DNA from: Mucilaginibacter sp. L3T2-6
Lineage (GTDB): Bacteria; Bacteroidota; Bacteroidia; Sphingobacteriales; Sphingobacteriaceae
NCBI RefSeq assembly: GCF_030519355.1
Contig: NZ_JAUMKC010000027.1
Location: forward strand, 1-64,000
Reading direction: 5' to 3'
DNA: 64,000 bases
Shown: one piece after another, positions 52,599 to 60,705 of the stretch
Position numbering within the stretch: position 1 is the stretch's first letter
How the letters are laid out: every line of letters begins with the position of its first letter
The notes under the pieces: model-generated
Told to the model about the DNA's origin: nothing
Databases searched by the model: none
The model's input: the letters and a program-made list of their open reading frames with translations, nothing else
Program-made: the position numbers and the translations under genes

Positions 52599-54437
52599 CT
52601 AAATAATACCATATAATGCTCCGCCCTTCTCCCCCATCCTGTCCACTATCTTTTCTACTTGCGGATCTTTCTCCAGCACCGGCGCATGATGCGGCTTTAT
52701 GCGTGCATCAATAATCAGCGGGCCTTCGCAGCCCCAGTGCTTATGTTCGGTAAAGCTTTTTATACCATATATATCATGCGAGGGGTTGCTGCGGGTAAAG
52801 GTAACCCATACAAAGTTATCCAGGTTTTGGGCAGTAAACCCGGCATCATCACAAAATACCATTAAGGGCAGGCCGTTTAGTTCTGCATGCTGTAAGTGTT
52901 CTTCCAGTATCTCCAGCATCAATGGCATATCGCTGCTGCGTATGTTTTTAGGTACTTCCACCGCCAGTACGCCGGGCATCACCATTTTATATTTTTCAAA
53001 CGGACGGGGCAACGTAAAATCTGCAGGCAATTCGCTCCACAGTTCACGCTTGATTTCGCCTGCTGCCGCAATTGCAACTTTACTGCCAGCATTCAAACCG
53101 TTACCGCTGTAATCGAGCGTATCGATGGTGGTGTTGGTATAAAAATGCAGATCGCGGCTAAGATCAATGCGCTCGAGGGTATGTTTCAGAAAACCGCCAA
53201 CATCATTAACATCCAGTAAAGCATTATCCTCTTTCGCGGCGATGAAAAGATATTTAGCCAGGCTTAACTGCCCGCTGCCCAAAATATGGTTGGCAATGGT
53301 AAGCAGTTCCTGCGGGCGGCGCTCGTTGCTGTAAGGGGTATAGCGCTCGCTGCCAATTGCAAACAATAAAGGGTGAACACCTGCTGCGTCAACAGCATTT
53401 ACGGCGTGCAGCCCCGGTATCTCTTTAGGAATGGCAGCGCCGGAGATTTCGTGAATAAGAGCCCCAAAGCTGGTATCTTCCTGCGGGGGCCTGCCTACCA
53501 CTGTAAAGCTCCATATCGCATCTTTGCGGTGATAAACGTTATGAACTTTCATTAGCGGAAAGGGATGCTTTAAGCTGTAATAACCCAAATGGTCGCCAAA
53601 CGGACCTTCGGGTTTATTCTCGTGCGGCATTACGGTGCCGGTTATCACAAAGTCGGCGTCTGCCGAAATGCAGAAACCCTCTTCATCATAAAAATACCGG
53701 AAACGTCGGTTACCTAATGCTCCTGCAAAGGTCATTTCAGACAAGCCCTCCGGCAGCGGCATTACAGCGGCAACCGGGTGTGATGGAGGACCGCCTACAA
53801 ATATGCTAACCTTTAATGGCTGACCTTTTGCGTTTGCTTTGGTTTGATGCACGCCGATACCACGGTGCAACTGATAATGCAGGCCAATCTCTTTATTTAA
53901 AATATAGTCGTTGCCGGCAAGCTGTATGCGGTACATGCCCAGGTTGGCATTCATAATGCCCGGTGCGTCCACGTCTTCTGTGTAAACCTGCGGCATGGTC
54001 ACAAACGGACCGCCGTCATTTGGCCAGTTTATAATCTGCGGTAAATCGCTTATGTGGCATTTCGCAAAATTAACAGGTGCACTGCGGCCGGTTTTCATAG
54101 GCAGGGCTGATACAGCCGTCAACCCGACACCTGCATATTTAAGCGGGTTTCTAATTGCTTTTAAAGGATTAGATTTCAAGTCGACCAGCGTTTTAACGTG
54201 ATTCAGCGTATCTCTGAAAATGAATTTCGAACGCTCCAGCGTACCAAACAGGTTCGACACCGCAGGGAATTTGCTGCCCTTAACATTCTCAAACAATATG
54301 GCCGGGCCCTGATGCTCAAAAACACGCAGGTGTATAGCTGCCATTTGCAGGTATGGGTCAACCTCATCTTTAATGCGGATAAGCTGCTTATGCTTTTCCA
54401 GGTCGGCGATGCAGGCTTTTAAACTAGGGTAGCTCAT
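52599..54437 (-). CDS. UbiD-family decarboxylase
   Basis: 612-aa decarboxylase of the prenyl-FMN-dependent UbiD family. N-terminal ACIADLEKHKQLIRIKDEVDPYLQMA and the middle GNDYILNKEIGLHYQLHRGIGVHQT (abbreviated) and PEGPFGDHLGYYSLKHP fit the family; the EGPFGDHxGYY block includes the conserved Glu and His of the active site. At 612 aa it exceeds classical UbiD (about 490), and resembles the long Bacteroidota form annotated as a menaquinone-pathway decarboxylase. No ubiX is adjacent. A -7 element lies 8 nt before the ATG. Confidence 0.88.
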   Translation of the reverse strand: MSYPSLKACIADLEKHKQLIRIKDEVDPYLQMAAIHLRVFEHQGPAILFENVKGSKFPAVSNLFGTLERSKFIFRDTLNHVKTLVDLKSNPLKAIRNPLKYAGVGLTAVSALPMKTGRSAPVNFAKCHISDLPQIINWPNDGGPFVTMPQVYTEDVDAPGIMNANLGMYRIQLAGNDYILNKEIGLHYQLHRGIGVHQTKANAKGQPLKVSIFVGGPPSHPVAAVMPLPEGLSEMTFAGALGNRRFRYFYDEEGFCISADADFVITGTVMPHENKPEGPFGDHLGYYSLKHPFPLMKVHNVYHRKDAIWSFTVVGRPPQEDTSFGALIHEISGAAIPKEIPGLHAVNAVDAAGVHPLLFAIGSERYTPYSNERRPQELLTIANHILGSGQLSLAKYLFIAAKEDNALLDVNDVGGFLKHTLERIDLSRDLHFYTNTTIDTLDYSGNGLNAGSKVAIAAAGEIKRELWSELPADFTLPRPFEKYKMVMPGVLAVEVPKNIRSSDMPLMLEILEEHLQHAELNGLPLMVFCDDAGFTAQNLDNFVWVTFTRSNPSHDIYGIKSFTEHKHWGCEGPLIIDARIKPHHAPVLEKDPQVEKIVDRMGEKGGALYGII

Positions 54438-54445
54438 ATCGTTGG

Positions 54446-54453
54446 CAAATGTA
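54446..54453 (-). promoter_or_regulatory. -7 promoter element of the UbiD-family gene
   Basis: TACATTTG, exact consensus, 8 nt before the ATG at 54437. No TTTG at the expected -33 distance. Confidence 0.5.
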
Positions 54454-54499
54454 CGAAATGCTTAGCCATACAGATTGCAAAGAGAAATATTCAAAACTG

Positions 54500-54529
54500 T
54501 TTATACATAAATAATTATGCGTATCTTTA
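54500..54529 (+). promoter_or_regulatory. Near-consensus promoter of the MntA/HepT module
   Basis: TTTA (54500-54503), an 18-nt spacer, TATCTTTA (54522-54529). Each element has A in place of the final G. It is 4 nt before the ATG, the same geometry as the RelE-type module promoter. Confidence 0.5.
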
Positions 54530-54533
54530 TGTT

Positions 54534-54845
54534 ATGGTCGTTAACGAGGTAAATTTTGAATCGGAGAAATTTATTGCTTTGTGCCGGACACACAACGTTA
54601 AGGAGCTGTATGCGTTTGGCTCTGTATTAACTGCTGATTTTGACGATCAAAGCGATATTGACCTGCTTGTCGAAATAAATGAACCCGACCCTATTCGCAG
54701 GGGAAAATTCCTGCTTAGCCTTTATCACGAATTTGAAAGTTTGTTCAAAAAGCGAGTAGATTTAGTTACCAGCAGCAGCATTAAAAATCATTTTTTCGAA
54801 GATTATATCGGATCAAGAAAAAAACTAATCTATCCTCTGTCTTAA
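54534..54845 (+). CDS. MntA-like nucleotidyltransferase antitoxin
   Basis: 103-aa minimal nucleotidyltransferase. The GS-x10-D-x-D motif is visible as GSVLTADFDDQSDIDLLVE, where the two catalytic Asp bind metal. In MntA/HepT modules the enzyme adds AMP units to the HepT toxin to neutralise it. It lies 3 nt before a HepT-like gene. The C-terminal DLVTSSSIKNHFFEDYI helix is typical of the family. Confidence 0.88.
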   Translation: MVVNEVNFESEKFIALCRTHNVKELYAFGSVLTADFDDQSDIDLLVEINEPDPIRRGKFLLSLYHEFESLFKKRVDLVTSSSIKNHFFEDYIGSRKKLIYPLS

Positions 54846-54848
54846 TCA

Positions 54849-55184
54849 ATGGATAGAAAAAATAAACTTTTTAATGATATCGTTACCAGCATTGATAATA
54901 TCGAAAGATTTTTAGGCTCTATAAATCTTTTTGAAGAATATGCCGTAGACCTTAAAACCAAGAGCGCAATTGAAAGACAGTTGGGGATTGTGGGTGAAGC
55001 CATAAAAAGAATAAAAGAAATAGACCCTGAAGAGTTATTTAACTACCAGAAGGACATCATCGGATTTAGAAATATACTGGTGCACAATTACGATGCTATA
55101 GATGATGCCATCGTTTGGTCGATAATCAAAGAGCACTTGGTCAACTTAAAAACTGAAGTCTTATCCAAACTGGAAATCGAATAG
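54849..55184 (+). CDS. HepT-like ribonuclease toxin
   Basis: 111-aa all-helical HEPN protein. The catalytic R-x4-H-x-Y motif is RNILVHNY near residue 77. It would cleave RNA, its activity controlled by the MntA-like partner. A helix before it (KSAIERQLGIVGEAIKRI) is the four-helix-bundle core of the family. Translation is coupled to the upstream antitoxin by a 3-nt gap. It is a type VII toxin-antitoxin module. Confidence 0.9.
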   Translation: MDRKNKLFNDIVTSIDNIERFLGSINLFEEYAVDLKTKSAIERQLGIVGEAIKRIKEIDPEELFNYQKDIIGFRNILVHNYDAIDDAIVWSIIKEHLVNLKTEVLSKLEIE

Positions 55185-55286
55185 TCTTCCAATTAACATT
55201 CCTCCACTAAATCTATAGAGAAACATTAAAGTAGGCGCTTAAAAAAAGTTATTATTACTTTAGCCGCATCTCAATTTACTTGGCCA

Positions 55287-56123
55287 ATGTCGGTAATTAT
55301 AGTTACGGTAATCATACTTGCAGGGTCCTATTTTGCCGGTCTGCTGGGTTCCTTAACCGGGCTCGGCGGCGGTGTGGTTATTATCCCTTTACTTACCCTG
55401 GTGCTCAAAGTCGATATACATTATGCTATCGGGGCATCGCTGGTTTCAGTTATTGCAACATCATCAGGCTCTGCAGCAGCCTATGTAAAAGAGGGCATAA
55501 CCAACATGCGTTTAGGTATGTTTCTTGAGATAGCAACTACGCTTGGGGCAATGTGCGGCGCTATACTGGCAATCTATATTCCTACCCATTTTATTGCAAT
55601 ACTTTTCGGAGTGATATTAACTATGTCGGCCATCATGTCGTTGCGTAAAAAGGCTGAGCATATCGTTAATGAAGAAAGCTACCTCGCTAAAAAGCTGAAG
55701 CTGAACAGCACCTACCCAACAGCAGAAGGTACCGTTCACTATGGTGTGCGTAATGTTGCAGGCGGTTTTTTCATGATGATTTTTGCCGGTACCATATCCG
55801 GTTTGCTCGGCATTGGTTCCGGGGCATTAAAAGTGATAGCGATGGATACCATTATGCGCATACCGTTTAAGGTTTCTACCACTACCAGCAACTTTATGAT
55901 AGGCGTTACTGCATCGGCAAGCGCAGTTGTTTATTTACAGCGAGGATATATTCACCCTGGGCTGGTGATGCCGGTGGTTATAGGGGTGTTATTTGGCGCA
56001 TTTACCGGCTCTAAAATATTGGTACACACTAAATCGTCAGACTGGCTGCGGTGGGTATTTGCCGTAGTAGTAACATTTTTGGCCGGCCAGATGATCTATA
56101 ACGGCATAATGGGGGAAATTTGA
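55287..56123 (+). CDS. TauE/SafE-family sulfite exporter-like permease
   Basis: 278-aa inner-membrane protein of about eight helices, two repeats of a four-helix unit. GSLTGLGGGVVIIPLLTLV and the second repeat GLLGIGSGALKVIAMDTIMRIP are the family hallmarks. Members export sulfite, sulfoacetate or related anions. The DUF1634 gene follows 120 nt downstream with heptad arrays between; the two families are often paired. Confidence 0.9.
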   Translation: MSVIIVTVIILAGSYFAGLLGSLTGLGGGVVIIPLLTLVLKVDIHYAIGASLVSVIATSSGSAAAYVKEGITNMRLGMFLEIATTLGAMCGAILAIYIPTHFIAILFGVILTMSAIMSLRKKAEHIVNEESYLAKKLKLNSTYPTAEGTVHYGVRNVAGGFFMMIFAGTISGLLGIGSGALKVIAMDTIMRIPFKVSTTTSNFMIGVTASASAVVYLQRGYIHPGLVMPVVIGVLFGAFTGSKILVHTKSSDWLRWVFAVVVTFLAGQMIYNGIMGEI

Positions 56124-56133
56124 TGAAGAATCC

Positions 56134-56161
56134 CGTAGACCACGGTCAATGGACGATATAA
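56134..56161. repeat. Heptad micro-repeat, left array of the DUF1634 leader
   Basis: The units CGTAGAC, CACGGTC, AATGGAC, GATATAA are consecutive 7-mers. In reverse complement they relate to the second array at 56205-56246, with 43 nt between the two. Confidence 0.5.
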
Positions 56162-56204
56162 GGAAAATTGTGGAGGAGATGATAAAGGTTAACGATAAGA
56201 AATT

Positions 56205-56246
56205 CACTATGGTCTATCGACCATGGACTATGGACTAACAGTGATG
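56205..56246 (+). repeat. Heptad micro-repeat carrying the DUF1634 start codon
   Basis: Six 7-mers, CACTATG, GTCTATC, GACCATG, GACTATG, GACTAAC, AGTGATG. The last three bases are the ATG start (56244). GACTATG is the same unit as in the folC leader 30 kb away. Confidence 0.8.
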
Positions 56247-56624
56247 AACAAGATAAAAGACACCGACATACAATCCATCATCGGCCATGTACTACGCTGG
56301 GGCACCATCGTATCTATTGGGATCGTTTTTTTCGGAGGAATATTTTTCATCTACCGGCATGGCCATTCCGTACCGGATTATAAGACATTTAAAGGCATAC
56401 CTGCGTTTTTACACCAGCCTGCTGACCTGGTGGCAGCCGCTTTCAGCTTTAAAGGACAAGCCATTATTCAGTTAGGTGTTATATTGCTAATAGCTACGCC
56501 GATTTTAAGGGTGATATTTTCAACTATCGGCTTTGCGCTTGAAAAGGATTATCTGTATGTCGGCATCAGTTTGCTGGTGTTGCTGATAATTTTTAGCAGT
56601 ATGATGAGCGGACGGGTTGGATAG
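56244..56624 (+). CDS. DUF1634 membrane protein
   Basis: 126-aa protein with three helices (about 16-40, 72-92, 100-122). VLRWGTIVSIGIVFFGGIFFIYRHG and QLGVILLIATPILRVIFS fit the DUF1634 family, which commonly sits with TauE/SafE permeases. I start at MNKIKDTD; the upstream in-frame ATG (56223) would translate heptad repeat units. Its function may be to assist the exporter. Confidence 0.82.
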   Translation: MNKIKDTDIQSIIGHVLRWGTIVSIGIVFFGGIFFIYRHGHSVPDYKTFKGIPAFLHQPADLVAAAFSFKGQAIIQLGVILLIATPILRVIFSTIGFALEKDYLYVGISLLVLLIIFSSMMSGRVG

Positions 56625-56718
56625 CCTCAAGTCCGCAGTCGTTAGTTTAAGTCCGAAACCAAAACAGGAACATTACAGAAAGACTACCGGCTTAAGAATC
56701 ATATCCTGAGACTCAGGA

Positions 56719-59166
56719 TTAATTGCCGCCTCCATTACCAATTCGCTTCTGCTCTTCCTCATCGCCGGTATGGTGAACTTTAGCCGCCTTTACCGTGGTT
56801 TTACCAAACCGGTAAATAAAGGTTAGGCGCGCTACCCGCGTTTCCTTTTTATCCTTCACAGTTAGGTTAATATTCTGATAGTTGGTGTAGGTATTGTCGC
56901 GGTCTGTATTAAATATGTCTTCAGCGTTAAGCCGCAGGGTCCCCCGCTTATTAAAAAGCTGTGTCCCGATCCCTGCGTTGATCCGGTGCCGGGCCTTATT
57001 TTGTGTAATACCATAAAACGTGGGCGACTCGTAGTCACCCGATAAAGTGGCGGTTACGGCCGGGCTTATCTTAAATGTATTGAGCACGTTTAAGATAACA
57101 TCCTGTGTGCCTTTATTCAGATTGCCGTTTTGGGGATAAGCTATGTAACGCTGATAGGATATATCGGCATGGAAATCTGCTGTCCACCACGCCTTAATAA
57201 CCGCCGGCGCCGAAAACCTTAGGCCATAATTATTTATCTTACCGAAATTGGTATGCGTGAGTATGTTTACTTTAGTCGTGTCGTTTTGTTTATAAAAACC
57301 AAATTCGTACGAATTGCTTACCAGGGAGGCGTATAACGTTGTCGTTATAATTTTATTGAAAACATGTGTAAGCTCGATATTATGGGCATATTCAGGTTTC
57401 AAATAAGGGTTTCCCGAACGGTAATCATATAAATCCACATAGTATAAAAACGGATTTATTTCTTCATAAGCGGGGCGGGTGCTGCCGCGGTTATAGCTCA
57501 GTGTGTATTCGTTTTTGTCGTCTTTTGACCAGGTTATTGCCAGATGAGGAAATAAATCAAAAAAATTACGGTCAATTTTCGAGCCCTGGGTAACGGAATT
57601 GCCGTTGGCGACAGTCTGTTCAGCGCGGAGGCCGGCATTTAGGTCCAGTTTCCCGAACTTGTTCTGGTAGTTTATATAACCCGAATTGATGTTTTCGCTA
57701 TACAAAAAGTGATTGCTGAGCATAGGGTCAGGAACATACTCGTCACCTTCCTTGGCGGCAAAAACCAAATCGTTATTGCTGCTTACATGGCTATATTTTA
57801 AACCGGCCTCCAGGACTGATTTTTTCGACAGTGGTGCGGAAAAATCGAGCTTTGAAAGCCAGATGCGTATTTTTGAAGGCGACAGGTTTTCCAGCAGCAA
57901 CGGGTCGCGGTACTGGCTCATGTCGGGGTTATAAAAGGTATTGATTATATACTCTGCCGAACTGCGGTTAAAAGTGGTGTAATCGGCATCTGCCGATAAG
58001 GTAGCCCCCGCTTTATTAAGCTTTCCGGTATAGTTAAGATTGTAATTTGTTTTGTTGAAATGGCGCGGCAAAGTAGTGCTGGCTGTGATCATAGAGTCCA
58101 GGCTCCCATGCTTATTAATGAGCAGGGTGTTATTCCTGGTATAATCGTCCTCACGGGAAAGTCCTGTTATCAGAAAGCCAAAAGTATGGTTAGGGCTGAT
58201 AAAAAAGTCCGTACCCAGGTTAAAGTTGCTATAATGGCTTTTCTGGACGCTCATGTAGCCCACATGATAATTGCTGATATCATTATTAAAATCAACTATC
58301 CTGTCGTTCACAAAATTGTGAAACGTTTTATCCGCGGAGAGGTTCAGGCTGCCAAACACATTTAACTTTTCCATACGGTCGTTAAAAGTTATACCCGTGC
58401 TGCCCTTGTAGTATTTTCCGTATCCGGCCATAGTCATCAAGGTGCCGTTCGTGCCCTGGTTCTTACCTTTTTTCAGGATGATGTTTACTATCCCGCCCGT
58501 CGACGCATCATACTTTGATGAACCGCTGGTGATCAGCTCTATCTTATCGATTACGTTTGATTGCAGACTGCGCAGATAACCGATCAGATCATCCCCTGTA
58601 AGGCTGGTTGTTTTGCCGTTAATAGTAATCAGTGCCTCCTGGCGCCCCACAATATTGATATTGCCATTGTTATCAACCCTTACACCCGGCGCCTGCTTTA
58701 ATATTTCAAATGCCGAAGCGCCGTCAGCCGTTAAGCTGTTCGGGATGTTTAAGGTAACTTTACCCGGTTTTACATCCACTCCTGGTTTATCGGTAGTAAT
58801 AGTAACTCCCCGTAATTCATTGGTTGAAGATATAAGGATAATGTCAGGCACTTTAAGATTTTGGTCTTCATCCACCATATATGGCCCTGAATATGCTTTA
58901 TAGTACCCGATGAAAGTAGCCAGCAGAAGATAATTACCAGGCGGTACTTCTACAAACCTGTACTTACCGTTTTTACCAATAACTGCTGAGCTGACAATGG
59001 AAGAATCGCGGGCTTTTAAAAGAATTATCGTAGATGCGTCTGCAGGAGTATGCGTTTCGGTAAGCACTTTGCCCTGAATTGACGAGAATGCTCCCTGGGC
59101 CTTCACCCTGGTAAATAATACAGCCAAGAACGCTGATAAAAAGCATCCAACTATAAATTTCATCAA
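56719..59166 (-). CDS. Outer membrane beta-barrel receptor with carboxypeptidase-regulatory-like domain
   Basis: 815-aa outer membrane protein. Signal peptide about 1-24 (VKAQ). A carboxypeptidase-regulatory-like domain (about 28-110: GKVLTETHTPADASTIIL, abbreviated) is followed by a plug-like region with GVRVDNNGNINIVGRQEALITINGKTT (abbreviated) and GSSKYDASTGGIVNIILKKG, then an OMP_b-brl_3-type barrel. It ends in a Gly/Asn tail. This branch of TonB-dependent-receptor-like proteins has no SusD partner here. Substrate unknown. The downstream gene order gives no clue. Confidence 0.9.
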   Translation of the reverse strand: MMKFIVGCFLSAFLAVLFTRVKAQGAFSSIQGKVLTETHTPADASTIILLKARDSSIVSSAVIGKNGKYRFVEVPPGNYLLLATFIGYYKAYSGPYMVDEDQNLKVPDIILISSTNELRGVTITTDKPGVDVKPGKVTLNIPNSLTADGASAFEILKQAPGVRVDNNGNINIVGRQEALITINGKTTSLTGDDLIGYLRSLQSNVIDKIELITSGSSKYDASTGGIVNIILKKGKNQGTNGTLMTMAGYGKYYKGSTGITFNDRMEKLNVFGSLNLSADKTFHNFVNDRIVDFNNDISNYHVGYMSVQKSHYSNFNLGTDFFISPNHTFGFLITGLSREDDYTRNNTLLINKHGSLDSMITASTTLPRHFNKTNYNLNYTGKLNKAGATLSADADYTTFNRSSAEYIINTFYNPDMSQYRDPLLLENLSPSKIRIWLSKLDFSAPLSKKSVLEAGLKYSHVSSNNDLVFAAKEGDEYVPDPMLSNHFLYSENINSGYINYQNKFGKLDLNAGLRAEQTVANGNSVTQGSKIDRNFFDLFPHLAITWSKDDKNEYTLSYNRGSTRPAYEEINPFLYYVDLYDYRSGNPYLKPEYAHNIELTHVFNKIITTTLYASLVSNSYEFGFYKQNDTTKVNILTHTNFGKINNYGLRFSAPAVIKAWWTADFHADISYQRYIAYPQNGNLNKGTQDVILNVLNTFKISPAVTATLSGDYESPTFYGITQNKARHRINAGIGTQLFNKRGTLRLNAEDIFNTDRDNTYTNYQNINLTVKDKKETRVARLTFIYRFGKTTVKAAKVHHTGDEEEQKRIGNGGGN

Positions 59167-59478
59167 TAGTTATTGTACAGATTTGCTATAACTTACCTTT
59201 AAATTAACCGTCACAATATAGCAACAAAAATCAGCTTGATAAATAAACAGCCTTTTACGGGATATTGGGATTAAGGTTTTCTGGTAATTATATATTAATA
59301 ATATTATCTAACCTGCGCCAAATATAAGGTTTTATTTAATTAAGGATAAATCAGACGAATTAAATATTAACTGCAAATAAAACATTAATCTTTGTGGCTT
59401 AAATATGTGCCGGCGTTTGATTGCGTTTATTAATCCGTTAATTTTACGGCGTCCCTGCGGCCACCGAAAATAGATACT
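59167..59478. other. Divergent intergenic region
   Basis: This 312-bp AT-rich region separates the receptor gene and the HipA-kinase gene. It contains the candidate promoter for the latter and, for the receptor, a TTTTG-N18-TAATTTAA pair near 59200 that only partly fits. No other feature was found. Confidence 0.35.
59416..59446 (+). promoter_or_regulatory. Near-consensus promoter of the HipA-kinase/DUF3037 operon
   Basis: TTTG (59416-59419), a 19-nt spacer, TAATTTTA (59439-59446), one mismatch in the -7 element. The ATG is 32 nt downstream. Confidence 0.5.
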
Positions 59479-60276
59479 ATGAGCATTCATCCTCCTGATA
59501 TACGCACCGTTAATGTTAGCCGCTATGTTACTCCATTGCGCGAGGGTGGTTCATTACCGGCCATTGCTGAGGCCGACGATGGCTTTTTATATGTGCTAAA
59601 ATTCCGGGGGGCTGGCCAGGGAGCAAAAGCCCTGATAGCGGAATTGATAGGCGGCGAGATTATGCGTGCCTGCGGACTGAAGGTCCCGGAAATTGTGTTT
59701 GCCAACCTCGATGAAGCATTCGGCCGCACTGAGCCCGACGAAGAGATACAGGATTTACTGAAAGCCAGCGTAGGCCTTAACCTGGCGCTTCACTATTTGT
59801 CGCGGGCCATTACGTTCGATCCAACCACAACTGTAATTGATGCTGAAACAGCCTCCCGGATAGTATGGCTGGATTGCCTGCTGACCAACGTTGACCGAAC
59901 CGCACGCAACACCAATATGCTGGTGTGGAACAAGGAGCTTTGGCTGATCGATCATGGAGCAGCACTTTACTTCCATCATTCGTGGCATAACTGGCAGGAA
60001 CAGGCTAAACGGCCATTTCTTCAGGTAAAAGACCATGTACTACTGCCCCGGGCCACACAGTTGGACGAAGTTGATGCAGAACTAAAGTTAGCGCTCACCA
60101 GCCAGGCAATTCGTGAGATTGTTGAGTTGGTTCCGGATGAGTGGCTAACCGGCGAACCATCATTTGAAACACCCATGCAGTACCGTGAGGCCTATATTGA
60201 ATTTTTAACAACAAGGATAGCCCATTCAGATAATTTTGTAAAAGGAGCAAAAGATGCACAGCAAACACCTTTTTGA
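59479..60276 (+). CDS. HipA-family kinase (stand-alone kinase domain)
   Basis: 265-aa protein kinase-like fold of the HipA family. The catalytic loop reads DCLLTNVDRTARNTNML, the equivalent of the HipA N-x-DR-x-x-x-N loop, and the metal-binding Asp is in WLIDHGAALYFHH. The N-terminal part (EADDGFLYVLKFRGAGQG) holds the nucleotide-binding Lys. It lacks the N-terminal coupling domain of E. coli HipA, so it is the short form usually paired with a DUF3037 protein. The substrate is unknown. It overlaps the next gene by 23 nt. Confidence 0.85.
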   Translation: MSIHPPDIRTVNVSRYVTPLREGGSLPAIAEADDGFLYVLKFRGAGQGAKALIAELIGGEIMRACGLKVPEIVFANLDEAFGRTEPDEEIQDLLKASVGLNLALHYLSRAITFDPTTTVIDAETASRIVWLDCLLTNVDRTARNTNMLVWNKELWLIDHGAALYFHHSWHNWQEQAKRPFLQVKDHVLLPRATQLDEVDAELKLALTSQAIREIVELVPDEWLTGEPSFETPMQYREAYIEFLTTRIAHSDNFVKGAKDAQQTPF

Positions 60277-60637
60277 ATATGCCGTCATCCGCGTTGTGCC
60301 GAGGGTGGAGCGTGAGGAATTTGTAAATATTGGTGTAATATTATACTGTGCCAAACAAAAGTTTTTGCAGGCCAGCTATTTTTTGGATGAACCAAGACTA
60401 AAAGCGTTTTGTAAGGAACTGGATATTGCCGAACTAAAGGAACATCTCTGCTCATTCGAACGTATCTGCAGGGCCGATAAAGATGCCGGCCCCATAGGTA
60501 AATTGGATATGGCTTCGCGTTTCCGCTGGTTAACGGCTACCCGCAGTACCGTATTGCAAACCTCAAAAGTGCACCCGGGAATGACGGACGATGCGAAATT
60601 CACACTTGATAGATTGTTTGAACAGTTAGTGATGTAA
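60254..60637 (+). CDS. DUF3037 partner protein of the HipA kinase
   Basis: 127-aa DUF3037 protein: FEYAVIRVVPRVEREEFVNIGVILYCAKQ at the start is characteristic (abbreviated), with ASRFRWLTATRSTVLQTSKVHPG further on. It overlaps the kinase gene by 23 nt, indicating translational coupling and a shared function. The family is often next to HipA-like kinases; whether it is an antitoxin, substrate or effector is not established. Confidence 0.88.
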   Translation: MHSKHLFEYAVIRVVPRVEREEFVNIGVILYCAKQKFLQASYFLDEPRLKAFCKELDIAELKEHLCSFERICRADKDAGPIGKLDMASRFRWLTATRSTVLQTSKVHPGMTDDAKFTLDRLFEQLVM

Positions 60638-60705
60638 TCAAAGCCCTGCTACCGCTGGTTTTGCGACGGCATAGCGCATGATAAAGCATAATGCAAGCTT
60701 TGTAT

